From positions 1 through 64,000 of the forward strand of contig NZ_FQZQ01000010.1 of NCBI RefSeq assembly GCF_900142085.1: a stretch of DNA of 64,000 nucleotides, in the 5' to 3' direction. Source of the stretch: Shimia gijangensis (lineage in GTDB: Bacteria > Pseudomonadota > Alphaproteobacteria > Rhodobacterales > Rhodobacteraceae). This document shows positions 1-8,694 of the stretch, in pieces (position 1 is the stretch's first letter; each line of letters begins with the position of its first letter). Made by a program: the position numbers and the translations under genes. Under the pieces are notes generated by a model, which saw nothing but the letters and a program-made list of their open reading frames with translations, had not been told where the DNA came from and ran no database searches.

Positions 1-24
1 TTCATCAAATTCAGTCTTCGCCAT
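1..24 (-). CDS. 5' end of an unknown protein (partial)
   Basis: Only the first eight codons lie in the window (MAKTEFDE on the minus strand). They follow a clear AGGAG ribosome binding site six bases upstream of the ATG at 24-22. The rest of the gene is off the left edge, so no function can be given. It is transcribed away from the methyltransferase gene to its right. Confidence 0.5.
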
Positions 25-260
25 GCTACTTCTCCTATTTGCAGAAATAGGCTCAGCCTAACCTGCTGGGTGAAGCAGCCGGTACATCCCATTAGCCGAC
101 TTTGGTGCACAGTGCGGCTAATGCAGGAAGGAGACCATTGTGTCAAATGCTGCGCACGGGACCAATGGCCGTTTTTTGGGGCTGTGGGAAATATAGAAAT
201 GCGCTACAGATCGAAGCGCACGAGCATTAATGCTCTTCGGGGATAGAAAATGAATAAAGT

Positions 261-863
261 TTGAAGCAGGTTGCAGGAGAACTACGCATTGATTTTGTCG
301 AAGGTTCAGTCGCCCACCGTCTTCGGTTCGGTGGTGGTCGTGGTCAAGATTTAGCCAAGGCCATGGGGCTGCGGGCGGGTAAAACTCCCATGATCGTTGA
401 TGCGACTGCTGGATTGGGCCGAGACTCATTTCTTTTAGCGTCTTTAGGTGCGCAAGTCACATTAATCGAGCGCTCAGAGAAAATGCATGCTTTGTTAGTT
501 CAAGGTATGAAACGCGCAGCAAGAGAGGGTGGTCAGATTCGCGAAATTATTGGACGCATGACCCTTCTGAAGGGAGACGCGCTGGATGTGATCCCAGAAT
601 TGGCTGGCGAAGCAATTCTGATTGATCCAATGCATCCTGAACGGAAAAATTCGGCACTGGTGAAGCAGGACCTACGTCAAGTCCGCGAGATCGTCGGCTC
701 CGACGATGACGCTGCTGATCTCGTAAGATTGGCGATCAAACATGCGCGTAAACGAGTAGTTCTAAAGTGGCCCGCCAAGGCTGCTCCTATTGAGGGCGTT
801 AAGAAGTGCACTCACCAAATTATCGGTAAAACAACGCGATATGATGTTTTTATGATAAGTTAA
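261..863 (+). CDS. rsmJ: RsmJ-like 16S rRNA (guanine-N2) methyltransferase, short form
   Basis: This looks like the class I SAM-dependent methyltransferase that makes m2G1516 in 16S rRNA. Family hallmarks are the FGGGRG stretch near residue 23, the SAM-binding DATAGLGRDSFLLASLG segment around residues 47-63, and an IDPMHPERKNSALVKQ motif matching the catalytic DPMFP region. The protein is 200 aa, whereas the E. coli enzyme is about 250 aa. The N-terminal 45-50 residues of the family are absent, and an in-frame stop at 255-257 leaves TTG at 261 as the first start, with no strong ribosome binding site. I found no frame-shifted remnant of the missing part upstream. It could be a naturally short form or a 5'-truncated gene. 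RsmJ is best known from Gammaproteobacteria. Confidence 0.75.
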   Translation: MKQVAGELRIDFVEGSVAHRLRFGGGRGQDLAKAMGLRAGKTPMIVDATAGLGRDSFLLASLGAQVTLIERSEKMHALLVQGMKRAAREGGQIREIIGRMTLLKGDALDVIPELAGEAILIDPMHPERKNSALVKQDLRQVREIVGSDDDAADLVRLAIKHARKRVVLKWPAKAAPIEGVKKCTHQIIGKTTRYDVFMIS

Positions 864-1001
864 GCGAACCTCGACGCAATTGCAGAAAATGGTAGTTTCA
901 TCCGCATAGCCGCCCTTGCTGTACAAAATAGCCTAGGGTTGCTATCTGACCAGTAGATTCAGATTACCGCAACCCCAAACAAGAAAGTTTGTGTAAACCA
1001 C

Positions 1002-1202
1002 ATGCAGGTTAGTGTTCGCGACAACAATGTCGATCAGGCCCTCCGAGTTCTAAAGAAAAAGCTCCAAAAGGAGGGCGTATTCCGTGAAATGAAGCTCAAG
1101 CAACATTTCGAGAAGCCTTCCGAGAAAAACGCGCGTCAGAAAGCAGAAGCGATCCGTCGTGCCCGCAAGCTTGCACGCAAGAAGCTGGAACGCGAAGGAT
1201 GA
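1002..1202 (+). CDS. rpsU: 30S ribosomal protein S21
   Basis: The 66-residue protein begins [20 protein letters not shown] and ends in a basic [15 protein letters not shown] tail, which is the S21 family end to end at normal length. S21 is a late-binding small-subunit protein near the anti-Shine-Dalgarno region of 16S rRNA. The ATG has no obvious purine-rich Shine-Dalgarno sequence. Instead a small hairpin (CAAAC/GTTTG, 976-991) sits ten bases before it, a possible control point. The gene stands alone and is followed by a strong terminator. Confidence 0.97.
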   Translation: MQVSVRDNNVDQALRVLKKKLQKEGVFREMKLKQHFEKPSEKNARQKAEAIRRARKLARKKLEREG

Positions 1203-1233
1203 TGTAATTCAACTCTTGATGTTGAATAAACAG

Positions 1234-1265
1234 AACCCCCGTTGTCCGATGGCTGCGGGGGTTTT
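1234..1265 (+). terminator. Rho-independent terminator of rpsU
   Basis: An 8-bp perfect stem (AACCCCCG / CGGGGGTT) with a 14-nt loop is followed by TT, 31 bases after the rpsU stop codon. Confidence 0.85.
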
Positions 1266-1366
1266 CCGTGCCAGAATGGCATTTTATGCATGGACCGCCC
1301 AAATTTAAGAACCGCCGAAAGCGGGCTTTGCCATGACTGCAGCGAACGGCTCCAATGCCCCGCTGA

Positions 1367-1490
1367 GATGACATCGGCACAAGTCGCAGCGTGGGACCGG
1401 TTGCCGCCCTTAGTGACGATATGTGAGTGGTGCAGCAATTGGACCACTCCTTTCTCCCATCGCGGCAGCTTTGGCCCTAGGCTGCCGTTG
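1367..1490. repeat. Degenerate intergenic repeat, copy A
   Basis: Within the 640-base gap between rpsU and coxD, blocks GATGACATCGGCACA (1367-1381), GGTGCAG, and GCTGCCGTTG (1481-1490) recur in the same order at 14842-14940. The stretch has weak open frames but no ribosome binding site or recognisable protein, and I read it as a decayed non-coding repeat. Confidence 0.5.
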
Positions 1491-1546
1491 ACTGTAGGTA
1501 TCCGTCGCTTCGCTGCGGCCCATCATTCCGGACATTCGCTGCGTTA

Positions 1547-1594
1547 GCTTGAATTCAAGCCAGCGAAAGATCGTTCCGCCGGGTGCTTTCGCTG
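1547..1594. other. Two perfect inverted repeats upstream of coxD
   Basis: A 14-bp palindrome GCTTGAATTCAAGC (1547-1560) is immediately followed by a 9-bp stem CAGCGAAAG / CTTTCGCTG (1561-1569 and 1586-1594) with TTT after it. The second could act as a terminator. The rest of the gap up to coxD (1595-1842) shows nothing I can name. Confidence 0.4.
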
Positions 1595-1842
1595 TTTGTG
1601 CATGGTTATTAAATTTGCTGGTGCAGCATATGGTAGGAAGGGCGTAAACCGGAATTTTGGTGCAGGCCGGATGATCTCGGGGTCAGCTTTGTAACATCGA
1701 AAAGGGGAATGTATTGCTGCGGGTAAGCTAATTCTCCACCTTGCTCGAATAAAGTAACCATAGAAGCTAATCCCACCCAAAGTAGACTTCGCTCTTATGC
1801 AAAGCTATGTCTTGCGTAAGGCCAAAAAATGAATGGGGTGGT

Positions 1843-2757
1843 ATGCGGAAGCTTCCAAACAGCATTGATGCGACATTAGAGTACCTCTCTGCAAATGATT
1901 ACATTTGCGGTAGAGATCTTGGTACAGTTGCTTACTTGTCGCTCACGCTTGGGAAACCTCTTTTTCTTGAAGGGGAAGCCGGAGTTGGCAAAACCGAAAT
2001 TGCCAAAGCGATCTCCAAAGCCTTGGGGCGTCGTTTGATACGGCTTCAGTGCTATGAAGGCTTAGACGCGGCTTCAGCGATCTATGAATGGAATTTTGCC
2101 GCTCAGATGATTGCGATCCGCACCGCTGAGGCTTCGGGAAGCGCAGATAGATCCGTTTTGCAAAAAGAACTGTTCTCAGAGGAGTTCCTCATACGCCGCC
2201 CATTGCTGGAAGCGATGGAACCACATGAAGAAGGCCCACCCGTTCTTTTGATCGACGAAATAGACAGGACGGACGAGCCTTTCGAGGCATTCTTGTTAGA
2301 AGCACTATCGGATTTTCAGGTAACAATCCCTGAACTGGGGGCAATCAAGGCCCAAGAGCCACCCATTGTTATTTTAACATCGAACCGGACCCGCGAAGTG
2401 CATGATGCATTGAAGCGGCGTTGTTTATATCACTGGGTCGACTATCCGACTTATGATCGTGAACTTGAAATTCTGATGAAGAAGGTGCCGGAATGTGCAG
2501 CCGTTCTTTCGTCGGAAGTGGTTGCCTTCGTGCAACGTTTGCGTGGAGAGGATTTGTTCAAGAATCCAGGTGTTGCTGAAACTGTTGATTGGGCCCGATG
2601 TCTGGTCGCACTCGATGCCGTGTCTTTGTCGCCCGAAATGATCTCGGACACATTAGGGGCCGTTTTGAAGTATCAAGACGACATCTCCAAAATCGCCGGC
2701 TCTGAAGCCTCGCGTATTCTCGATGACGCGCGCGCAGACCTTGCCAAAGCGCCCTGA
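1843..2757 (+). CDS. coxD: CoxD-type MoxR-family AAA+ ATPase
   Basis: This is a MoxR-type AAA+ ATPase. CoxD proteins act as chaperones in maturing the molybdenum-containing active site of CO dehydrogenase-like enzymes, working with the VWA protein CoxE encoded next. The Walker A motif GEAGVGKT is at residues 44-51, and Walker B LLIDEID followed by the sensor-like LTSN motif are present. The start at 1843 is chosen because GGGGTGG lies just upstream and the product then begins like other CoxD proteins. An earlier in-frame ATG at 1807 lacks a ribosome binding site. It gives 304 aa, normal for the family. The stop overlaps the coxE start (ATGA), indicating translational coupling. Confidence 0.88.
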   Translation: MRKLPNSIDATLEYLSANDYICGRDLGTVAYLSLTLGKPLFLEGEAGVGKTEIAKAISKALGRRLIRLQCYEGLDAASAIYEWNFAAQMIAIRTAEASGSADRSVLQKELFSEEFLIRRPLLEAMEPHEEGPPVLLIDEIDRTDEPFEAFLLEALSDFQVTIPELGAIKAQEPPIVILTSNRTREVHDALKRRCLYHWVDYPTYDRELEILMKKVPECAAVLSSEVVAFVQRLRGEDLFKNPGVAETVDWARCLVALDAVSLSPEMISDTLGAVLKYQDDISKIAGSEASRILDDARADLAKAP

Positions 2758-4007
2758 TGGACGTGGCATCTGCAGCATCCATTCCCGAAGGCCATTTGGC
2801 AGAAAACGTCGTTCATTTTGCGCGAGCGTTGCGCAAAGCTGGTGTCAACGTGGGAACTGCCCAAATCCACACTGCGGTTGAGGCTGTGCGCCGCGCAGGT
2901 TTTACCAAGCGACAAGATTTCTACTACACGCTCAGGGCGACTTTGATCACCCGGCCAGAGTATCTTGAAACTTACCACCAAGTGTTTCACCTGTTCTGGC
3001 GCGATCCAGAATACCTAGAACGTATGATGAAAATGATGTTGCCGTTGGTGCAATCTTTGGCAGCGGAAGAAGAAGACGCTCCCAAAGCAGCTGAGCGCCG
3101 CGCTGCTGAGGCTTTGGGTGACAATCCGCCAGATGCATCACCGCGGCCGGAAAGCGAAGAAGTTGAGATCGACGCGCAGTTAAGCTGGTCGGAAAACGAA
3201 ATACTGCAGTCAAAAGACTTTGAACAAATGGGGGCCGCTGAAATTGCGGAAGCAAAACGAGCCATCCGAAATCTGTCGTTGCAGGTTGCCCCGATGAAAA
3301 CGCGGCGATACATTGCCAGACCGTCGGGGCAAGTTCCCGACACAAGCGCGTTATTACGTCGATCTTTACGCAAGGGTGGTGAACTGGACCGCTTGCCAAT
3401 GAAAGCCCCGCGCGTTCGGCCGCCAAATTTGGTGGCGCTTTGTGATATCTCTGGATCGATGTCCGTCTATTCAAGAATGCTGATGCACTTTCTGCATTCA
3501 CTGGTTTGGTCACCAAATGCCGGCTGGGGACGGGTTCACGGATTTACCTTTGGCACGCAGCTGACCAACGTAAGCCGCGCTTTGCATCTAAAGGATGTGG
3601 ATCTGGCTCTGGAAGCCGCCGGAAAAGACGCTCCCGACTGGGAGGGCGGCACCCGCATCGGTGAGGCCATTCAGAGGTTTAACAAGGATTGGTCGCGCCG
3701 GGTATTGGGACAAGGTGCAGTGGTTTTGCTGATTACCGACGGATTGGAAACCGGCAGCACCGAAATATTGCGCAATGAAATTGAACGCCTCGCACTTTCT
3801 TGCCGAAAGCTTGTTTGGCTTAATCCGCTGCTAAGATGGAACGAATTCTCACCCAAAGCGGCAGGAATTCGCACCATTTTGCCTTTTGCAGACAGCTTTC
3901 ATGCCTGCCATTCCCTTGGTTCGCTTACAGATCTCAGCATGGCCTTAAGTGGGGCGGGCGATAAACCGCGCATGATGCGGCTGATGAAAACTGACCAAAC
4001 GATCTAA
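2757..4007 (+). CDS. coxE: CoxE-type VWA-domain protein
   Basis: This 416-residue protein has a C-terminal von Willebrand factor A domain with an intact MIDAS metal site, D230-I-S232-G-S234, and later TDG and WEGGTRIG segments typical of CoxE. The acidic linker around residues 100-145 separates it from an N-terminal helical part. CoxE proteins pair with the CoxD ATPase in post-translational assembly of the molybdenum active site. The ATG overlaps the coxD stop by one base, so the two are almost certainly co-translated. A 66-base gap then leads to coxG. Confidence 0.88.
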   Translation: MDVASAASIPEGHLAENVVHFARALRKAGVNVGTAQIHTAVEAVRRAGFTKRQDFYYTLRATLITRPEYLETYHQVFHLFWRDPEYLERMMKMMLPLVQSLAAEEEDAPKAAERRAAEALGDNPPDASPRPESEEVEIDAQLSWSENEILQSKDFEQMGAAEIAEAKRAIRNLSLQVAPMKTRRYIARPSGQVPDTSALLRRSLRKGGELDRLPMKAPRVRPPNLVALCDISGSMSVYSRMLMHFLHSLVWSPNAGWGRVHGFTFGTQLTNVSRALHLKDVDLALEAAGKDAPDWEGGTRIGEAIQRFNKDWSRRVLGQGAVVLLITDGLETGSTEILRNEIERLALSCRKLVWLNPLLRWNEFSPKAAGIRTILPFADSFHACHSLGSLTDLSMALSGAGDKPRMMRLMKTDQTI

Positions 4008-4073
4008 AACTGTTGCAATGACTCTTTGCCTACGTATGATCGAGGTTCGGGTTTTCATACCAAAGGTACTTAA

Positions 4074-4529
4074 ATGGATTTGACCGGTGAATATCGTATT
4101 GCCGCTCCGCGCGAGGTCGTCTGGGCTGCACTGAACGACGCCGAAGTCCTCAAGGCCTGTATTCCGGGGTGCACCGAACTTGTGAAGACGTCGGACACGA
4201 CGATGGAAGCAAAAGTTGCGCTTAAGATCGGCCCGGTAAAAGCAAAGTTTAGTGGCGCAGTTGAGCTTCAGGATATTGAAGCACCTCAAAGCTATACAAT
4301 TCAGGGCGAAGGCAACGGGGGTGTTGCAGGATTCGCCAAAGGGTCTGCAGACGTCCTTTTGACAGAGGACGGCGAGGAGACCATTCTTGCATTTTCCTCT
4401 CACGCCAAAGTGGGGGGCAAGTTGGCACAGATCGGTAGTCGGTTGATCAATTCAACGGCCAAAAAACTCGCCAACAAGTTTTTCGACAGTTTTCACGCAC
4501 AATTCAATGACGAGGTACCGCCAGATTAG
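4074..4529 (+). CDS. coxG: CoxG-type SRPBCC protein, short form
   Basis: The product begins MDLTGEYRIAAPREVVWAALNDAEVLKACIPGC, the signature start of CoxG (SRPBCC/START-like fold). In carboxidotrophs CoxG helps anchor the enzyme to the inner membrane. This version is 151 aa, ends in AKKLANKFFDSFHAQFNDEVPPD, and has no C-terminal hydrophobic segment, so membrane recruitment in the usual way is doubtful. It lies between coxE and the structural genes, with a 60-base gap to coxS. Confidence 0.85.
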   Translation: MDLTGEYRIAAPREVVWAALNDAEVLKACIPGCTELVKTSDTTMEAKVALKIGPVKAKFSGAVELQDIEAPQSYTIQGEGNGGVAGFAKGSADVLLTEDGEETILAFSSHAKVGGKLAQIGSRLINSTAKKLANKFFDSFHAQFNDEVPPD

Positions 4530-4589
4530 AGATCCAGCGGTCCATTAATAAAGAGCGGGCGCAAAGACCTGCTCATCAGGGAGGACCAA

Positions 4590-5060
4590 ATGACATCAAT
4601 AAACATGAATGTGAACGGAAAGGCGGTCAGCGGGGACGTCCCCGACGAGACGCTCCTGTCCGAGTTTTTACGAGAACATCTGCGTCTGACCGGGACTCAC
4701 ATTGGCTGTGACACAAGCCAATGCGGTGCCTGTGTCGTGCACATTGACGGCAAAGCCGTGAAATCGTGTTCTACCTTAGCTGTTTCACTGGAAGGTGCCG
4801 AAGTCACCACGATTGAAGGCCTGGCCAACGGGGACCTGCACCCAATGCAGGTTGCTTTCAACGATAACCATGGTCTGCAATGCGGCTTTTGCACGCCGGG
4901 CATGATTATGTCGGGCGTCGATATGGTCAAACGGTACAAAGCAGAGGGCAAAGATCTGACATCTGATGCAATCCGCGCCGAGCTAGAAGGCAATATCTGC
5001 CGCTGTACCGGCTACCATAATATCGTGAAATCCATCGAAGACGCCGCGGCGAAGATGTGA
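4590..5060 (+). CDS. coxS: Small [2Fe-2S] subunit of a CoxL form II molybdenum hydroxylase
   Basis: This iron-sulfur subunit carries electrons from the molybdenum site to FAD in xanthine-oxidase-family enzymes. Both clusters are intact: the plant-ferredoxin type uses C40, C45, C48 and C60, and the helical-bundle type uses C98, C101, C137 and C139. At 156 aa it is the normal length. A GGGAGG ribosome binding site precedes the ATG. It is first of the S-L-M structural trio, with 22 bases to coxL. Confidence 0.93.
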   Translation: MTSINMNVNGKAVSGDVPDETLLSEFLREHLRLTGTHIGCDTSQCGACVVHIDGKAVKSCSTLAVSLEGAEVTTIEGLANGDLHPMQVAFNDNHGLQCGFCTPGMIMSGVDMVKRYKAEGKDLTSDAIRAELEGNICRCTGYHNIVKSIEDAAAKM

Positions 5061-5082
5061 TTGGCGCAAGGGAGGAAATGAC

Positions 5083-7443
5083 ATGAGCTCAGGAATTGGC
5101 GCCAGCGTCAAACGCAAGGAAGACAAGCGTTTCACGACCGGCAAAGGAAAATATACAGACGACGTTCGCAATGACAATCAGGCGTATGCGGCTTTCGTTC
5201 GCAGCCCACATGCACATGCGCGCGTGAAAGGCATAGACACATCTGCCGCAATGGCGATGGATGGCGTCATTGACGTGCTAAATGGTCAGCAACTAACCGG
5301 GGATGGCATCGGCAACATCATTTGTGGTTGGGCCATCACGTCAAAAGACGGAAGCCCGATGAACATGGGCGCTTGGTCCGCACTGGCGACCGAAAAGGTA
5401 CGGTATGTCGGCGATGCGGTTGCTGTTGTTATCGCAGAAACACAGGCCCTTGCCCGGATCGCAGCTGAAGCCGTGGATGTGGATTATGAAGAGCTTCCAG
5501 TGGCGGCTTCGGTTTTGACATCGATGAAAGATGGCGCACCGCAAATTCACGAAAACGCCCCCGGCAACCAGATTTACGATTGGGAATTGGGTGACGAGGC
5601 CGCCGCCGATGCTGGGCTGGCAAGTGCGACGCACATCACCTCGCTGGATCTGACCAACAACCGCTTGTCTCCCAATCCGATGGAACCACGGTCTGCTGTC
5701 GCCAAATATGACGACGCCGAGGACCACTACACACTCTACACCACCAGTCAAAATCCACATGTTGCGCGCTTGGTTTTGTCGGCGTTTTACAACGTCGCCC
5801 CCGAGCACAAGCTTCGCGTGATTGCGCCGGATGTGGGGGGTGGCTTTGGAGCCAAAATCTACATCTACCCCGAAGAGATCACCTGCCTTTGGGCGTCGAT
5901 GAAAACCAACCGTTCTGTGAAATGGACTTCCGATCGTTCAGAAGCATTTATAACGGACGCACATGGTCGCGACCACGTGACATCGGCGAAAATGGGCTTT
6001 GATGACGCGGGAAAAATCGTCGGTTTCAAAGTCGATACAATTGCCAATATCGGCGCTTACATGTCGCTGTTTTCAAGCTCGGTTCCGACCTATCTGTATG
6101 CGCCACTTTTGTCCGGCCAATACAATATTCAGAACATCCATTGCAACGTGCGCACATACTACACCAACACAGTTCCAGTTGATGCTTACCGTGGCGCCGG
6201 ACGGCCTGAGGCGACTTATCTCGTGGAACGGATGATGGAAACCGCTGCACGTGAAATGGGGATGGACCCTGCTGAGCTCAGGCGTCGGAACTTTATTCAA
6301 GAGTTCCCGCATCAGACACCAGTGCTCATGCAATATGATGCTGGCGATTTTCCGAAGATTTTGGAAATGGCACAGGAGACAGCCGATGTTGCCGGTTTCC
6401 CGGCTCGTAGAGCTGAGGCTGAAGCGCGTGGGAAACTCCGTGGGATTGGCTATTCAACCTTCATTGAGGCCTGTGGTTTGGCACCTTCAAAGGCGGCGGG
6501 ATCTCTTGGGGCTGGCGTCGGGCTTTGGGAATCCGCCGAGGTCCGTGTGAACCCGGTCGGGTCGATCGAGATCCTTACCGGGAGCCACAGCCACGGTCAG
6601 GGCCATGAAACAACCTTTGCTCAGGTGGTGGCTGACAGGTTCGGTGTGCCGATTGAAAATGTACAAATCGTGCATGGTGATACGGACAAGGTTCAGTTTG
6701 GCATGGGCACATATGGATCACGTTCCGGTCCGGTTGGCATGTCTGCCGTCGCAAAGGCTTTGGATAAGGTCGAGGCGAAGGTCAGAAAAATTGCTGCCCA
6801 TGCGCTGGAAGCCAGCGAAGACGACATTGTCATCGAAGGCGGCGAAGTCAAAGTTGCCGGAACCGACAAATCCATGGCGTGGCATGAAGTGGGTCTTGCA
6901 GCCTATATCGCGCACAACCTTCCAGAAGGGATGGAGCCCGGCCTGAAAGAATCTGCGTTCTTTGATCCGGTCAACTTCTCGTTCCCGTCCGGAGCGTTCA
7001 TCTGTGAAGTCGAGGTCGACCCAGATACGGGTACGACTGAGATTGTGCAGTTCACATCTGCTGATGACTTTGGGACAATTATTAATCCGATGATTGTTGA
7101 GGGTCAGGTGCACGGCGGCGTGACACAAGGCATTGGTCAGGCACTGCTTGAACAGGTTGTCTATGACGAAGATGGCCAACTGCTGAATGGGTCTTACATG
7201 GATTACACCATGCCCCGCGCGGCAGATGTTCCGTCTTTCCATGTGCAACACCATGAAACCCCAAGCCCAAACAATCCACTGGGTGTGAAAGGGTGTGGAG
7301 AGGCCGGGGCAATCGGCTCACCTCCGGCGGTGATCAACGCAATCACGGATGCGATCGGCACGAATGACCTGGCTATGCCAGCGACTCCACAAGCCGTTTG
7401 GCGCGCCATTCAAGCCGGCGCTAAATCCGTCGCAGCAGAGTAA
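5083..7443 (+). CDS. coxL: Large molybdopterin-binding subunit, CoxL form II
   Basis: This 786-residue subunit binds the molybdopterin cofactor and the substrate. The active-site loop reads A368-Y-R-G-A-G-R374, the form II type. Bona fide CO dehydrogenase (form I) has AYXCSFR with the copper-binding cysteine, which is missing here. The base-catalyst glutamate is kept in GCGEAGAIGSPPAVINA (E740). By family knowledge form II enzymes are mostly of unproven substrate, probably aldehydes or N-heterocycles, and CO oxidation should not be assumed. GGGAGGAAATGAC precedes the start. Confidence 0.93.
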   Translation: MSSGIGASVKRKEDKRFTTGKGKYTDDVRNDNQAYAAFVRSPHAHARVKGIDTSAAMAMDGVIDVLNGQQLTGDGIGNIICGWAITSKDGSPMNMGAWSALATEKVRYVGDAVAVVIAETQALARIAAEAVDVDYEELPVAASVLTSMKDGAPQIHENAPGNQIYDWELGDEAAADAGLASATHITSLDLTNNRLSPNPMEPRSAVAKYDDAEDHYTLYTTSQNPHVARLVLSAFYNVAPEHKLRVIAPDVGGGFGAKIYIYPEEITCLWASMKTNRSVKWTSDRSEAFITDAHGRDHVTSAKMGFDDAGKIVGFKVDTIANIGAYMSLFSSSVPTYLYAPLLSGQYNIQNIHCNVRTYYTNTVPVDAYRGAGRPEATYLVERMMETAAREMGMDPAELRRRNFIQEFPHQTPVLMQYDAGDFPKILEMAQETADVAGFPARRAEAEARGKLRGIGYSTFIEACGLAPSKAAGSLGAGVGLWESAEVRVNPVGSIEILTGSHSHGQGHETTFAQVVADRFGVPIENVQIVHGDTDKVQFGMGTYGSRSGPVGMSAVAKALDKVEAKVRKIAAHALEASEDDIVIEGGEVKVAGTDKSMAWHEVGLAAYIAHNLPEGMEPGLKESAFFDPVNFSFPSGAFICEVEVDPDTGTTEIVQFTSADDFGTIINPMIVEGQVHGGVTQGIGQALLEQVVYDEDGQLLNGSYMDYTMPRAADVPSFHVQHHETPSPNNPLGVKGCGEAGAIGSPPAVINAITDAIGTNDLAMPATPQAVWRAIQAGAKSVAAE

Positions 7444-7455
7444 AGGAGGACCATT

Positions 7456-8250
7456 ATGTATCCGACTAAATATCATAAACCAGCGTCCATCGCCGATGCT
7501 GTCGCCGCTCTGAACGGTGGAGACGAAGCGATGCTGCTTTCCGGCGGCCAGACTTTGCTGGCAACCATGAAGCAACATTTGGCCGCCCCCAGCGATCTGG
7601 TGGATATCCGCGGGATCGCCGGTCTCTCGGGTATTTCAGCAAACGGAAACGAGCTGACCATAGGAGCAACAACAACCCATGCAGAAGTTGCTGGAAACGT
7701 AGATGTTAGGCGTCTTTGCCCGGCGTTGGCGGATCTTGCCTCGGGTATCGGTGATACCGCAGTTCGCAACATGGGCACGATTGGCGGATCAATCGCCAAC
7801 AATGACCCAGCAGCGGACTATCCCGCAGGATTGCTGGCGTTGAATGCAACCATTGTGACCAACACTCGTGAAATCTCAGCGGACGACTTTTTCGAAGGTC
7901 TTTTCGCAACCGCGCTGGACGAAGGAGAAATCATCACCGCGGTCCGTGTGCCCGCCCCGTCCAAGGCGGCCTATGCAAAATTCGCCCAACCGGCATCTTT
8001 GTTTGCTCTGGTCGGCGTGTTTGTGGCTGACAGTGGCTCAGGAGTACGTGTCGCTGTAACCGGTGCCGGAGAAGACGGTGTGTTTCGTCATGCCGGACTA
8101 GAAGCCGCGCTCACTGGTTCGATGGGCGATGCTTCGATCGACGCCGTTGATATCTCGGACGGCAACTTGATATCCGATATACACGGCGCTTCGGATTATC
8201 GTGCCCACCTGATCTCGGTTATGGCGAAAAGAGCCGTACTGTCACTGTAA
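7456..8250 (+). CDS. coxM: Medium FAD-binding subunit of the CoxL form II enzyme
   Basis: This FAD-binding subunit completes the heterotrimer and passes electrons to an acceptor. The FAD pyrophosphate-binding motifs are visible as SGGQTLLATMKQHL (about residues 30-43) and TIGGSIANNDPAADYPAGLLAL (about 112-133). At 264 aa it is slightly shorter than CO dehydrogenase M subunits. It starts 12 bases after coxL behind AAAGGAGGACC. Its place after coxL (S-L-M rather than M-S-L) fits form II clusters. A strong terminator follows. Confidence 0.92.
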   Translation: MYPTKYHKPASIADAVAALNGGDEAMLLSGGQTLLATMKQHLAAPSDLVDIRGIAGLSGISANGNELTIGATTTHAEVAGNVDVRRLCPALADLASGIGDTAVRNMGTIGGSIANNDPAADYPAGLLALNATIVTNTREISADDFFEGLFATALDEGEIITAVRVPAPSKAAYAKFAQPASLFALVGVFVADSGSGVRVAVTGAGEDGVFRHAGLEAALTGSMGDASIDAVDISDGNLISDIHGASDYRAHLISVMAKRAVLSL

Positions 8251-8267
8251 TAGGGTGAAATCGAATT

Positions 8268-8310
8268 GAACATCCCGCCAAGAAAGTGACTTTGGCGGGA
8301 TGTTCTTTTT
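8268..8310 (+). terminator. Rho-independent terminator of the cox operon
   Basis: A perfect 14-bp stem (8268-8281 with 8292-8305) closes a 10-nt loop and is followed by five T residues, 17 bases after the coxM stop. This ends the coxDEGSLM transcript. Confidence 0.95.
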
Positions 8311-8694
8311 GTTCTAAGTAAAAGCGAATTGCCAGTAAGCGGCGTGATAAGTTGAAACCGGTCATTGGCTAACCAAACCTAGAGTTTCTGGCTCGGCCAA
8401 TGCTGTGCTTTACCCAAGTGCCGCATCTGGGAAATGTCCTAGTACGGTACCCGGTAGATGGGGCTCTGGGCCGACTTGCGGCGGTGCAGAGTGGAAGCCG
8501 GAACTTGCGCCGATCGAATGTCAGCTTCCAGCTTCTCGGCGTGGCTGGTTGGCGATCACAGCGAAAAGCTGGAATCCGCCTTACTTCCAGTTCGTGCCAA
8601 TTGCAGCATTCGACAATATGGGCGCAATCCAGACATTGGTGATGTCAAAGGAAACCTAGATGTGAAGGGCAGGGCCGTTCCGTAGCTTTGCCAG
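8311..8694. other. Gene-free stretch before the IS6 relic
   Basis: No convincing coding frame or ribosome binding site is present. Three overlapping plus-strand frames cover 8400-8685, but none resembles a protein. The blocks GGTGCAGAG and CCAATTGCAGCATTCG recall the degenerate repeat at 1367-1490, though too weakly to call a third copy. Confidence 0.35.

Noticed and set aside
1242-1547. 101-codon plus-strand frame after rpsU
   Set aside because: It starts inside the rpsU terminator, has no ribosome binding site, and covers the degenerate repeat also found at 14842-14940.
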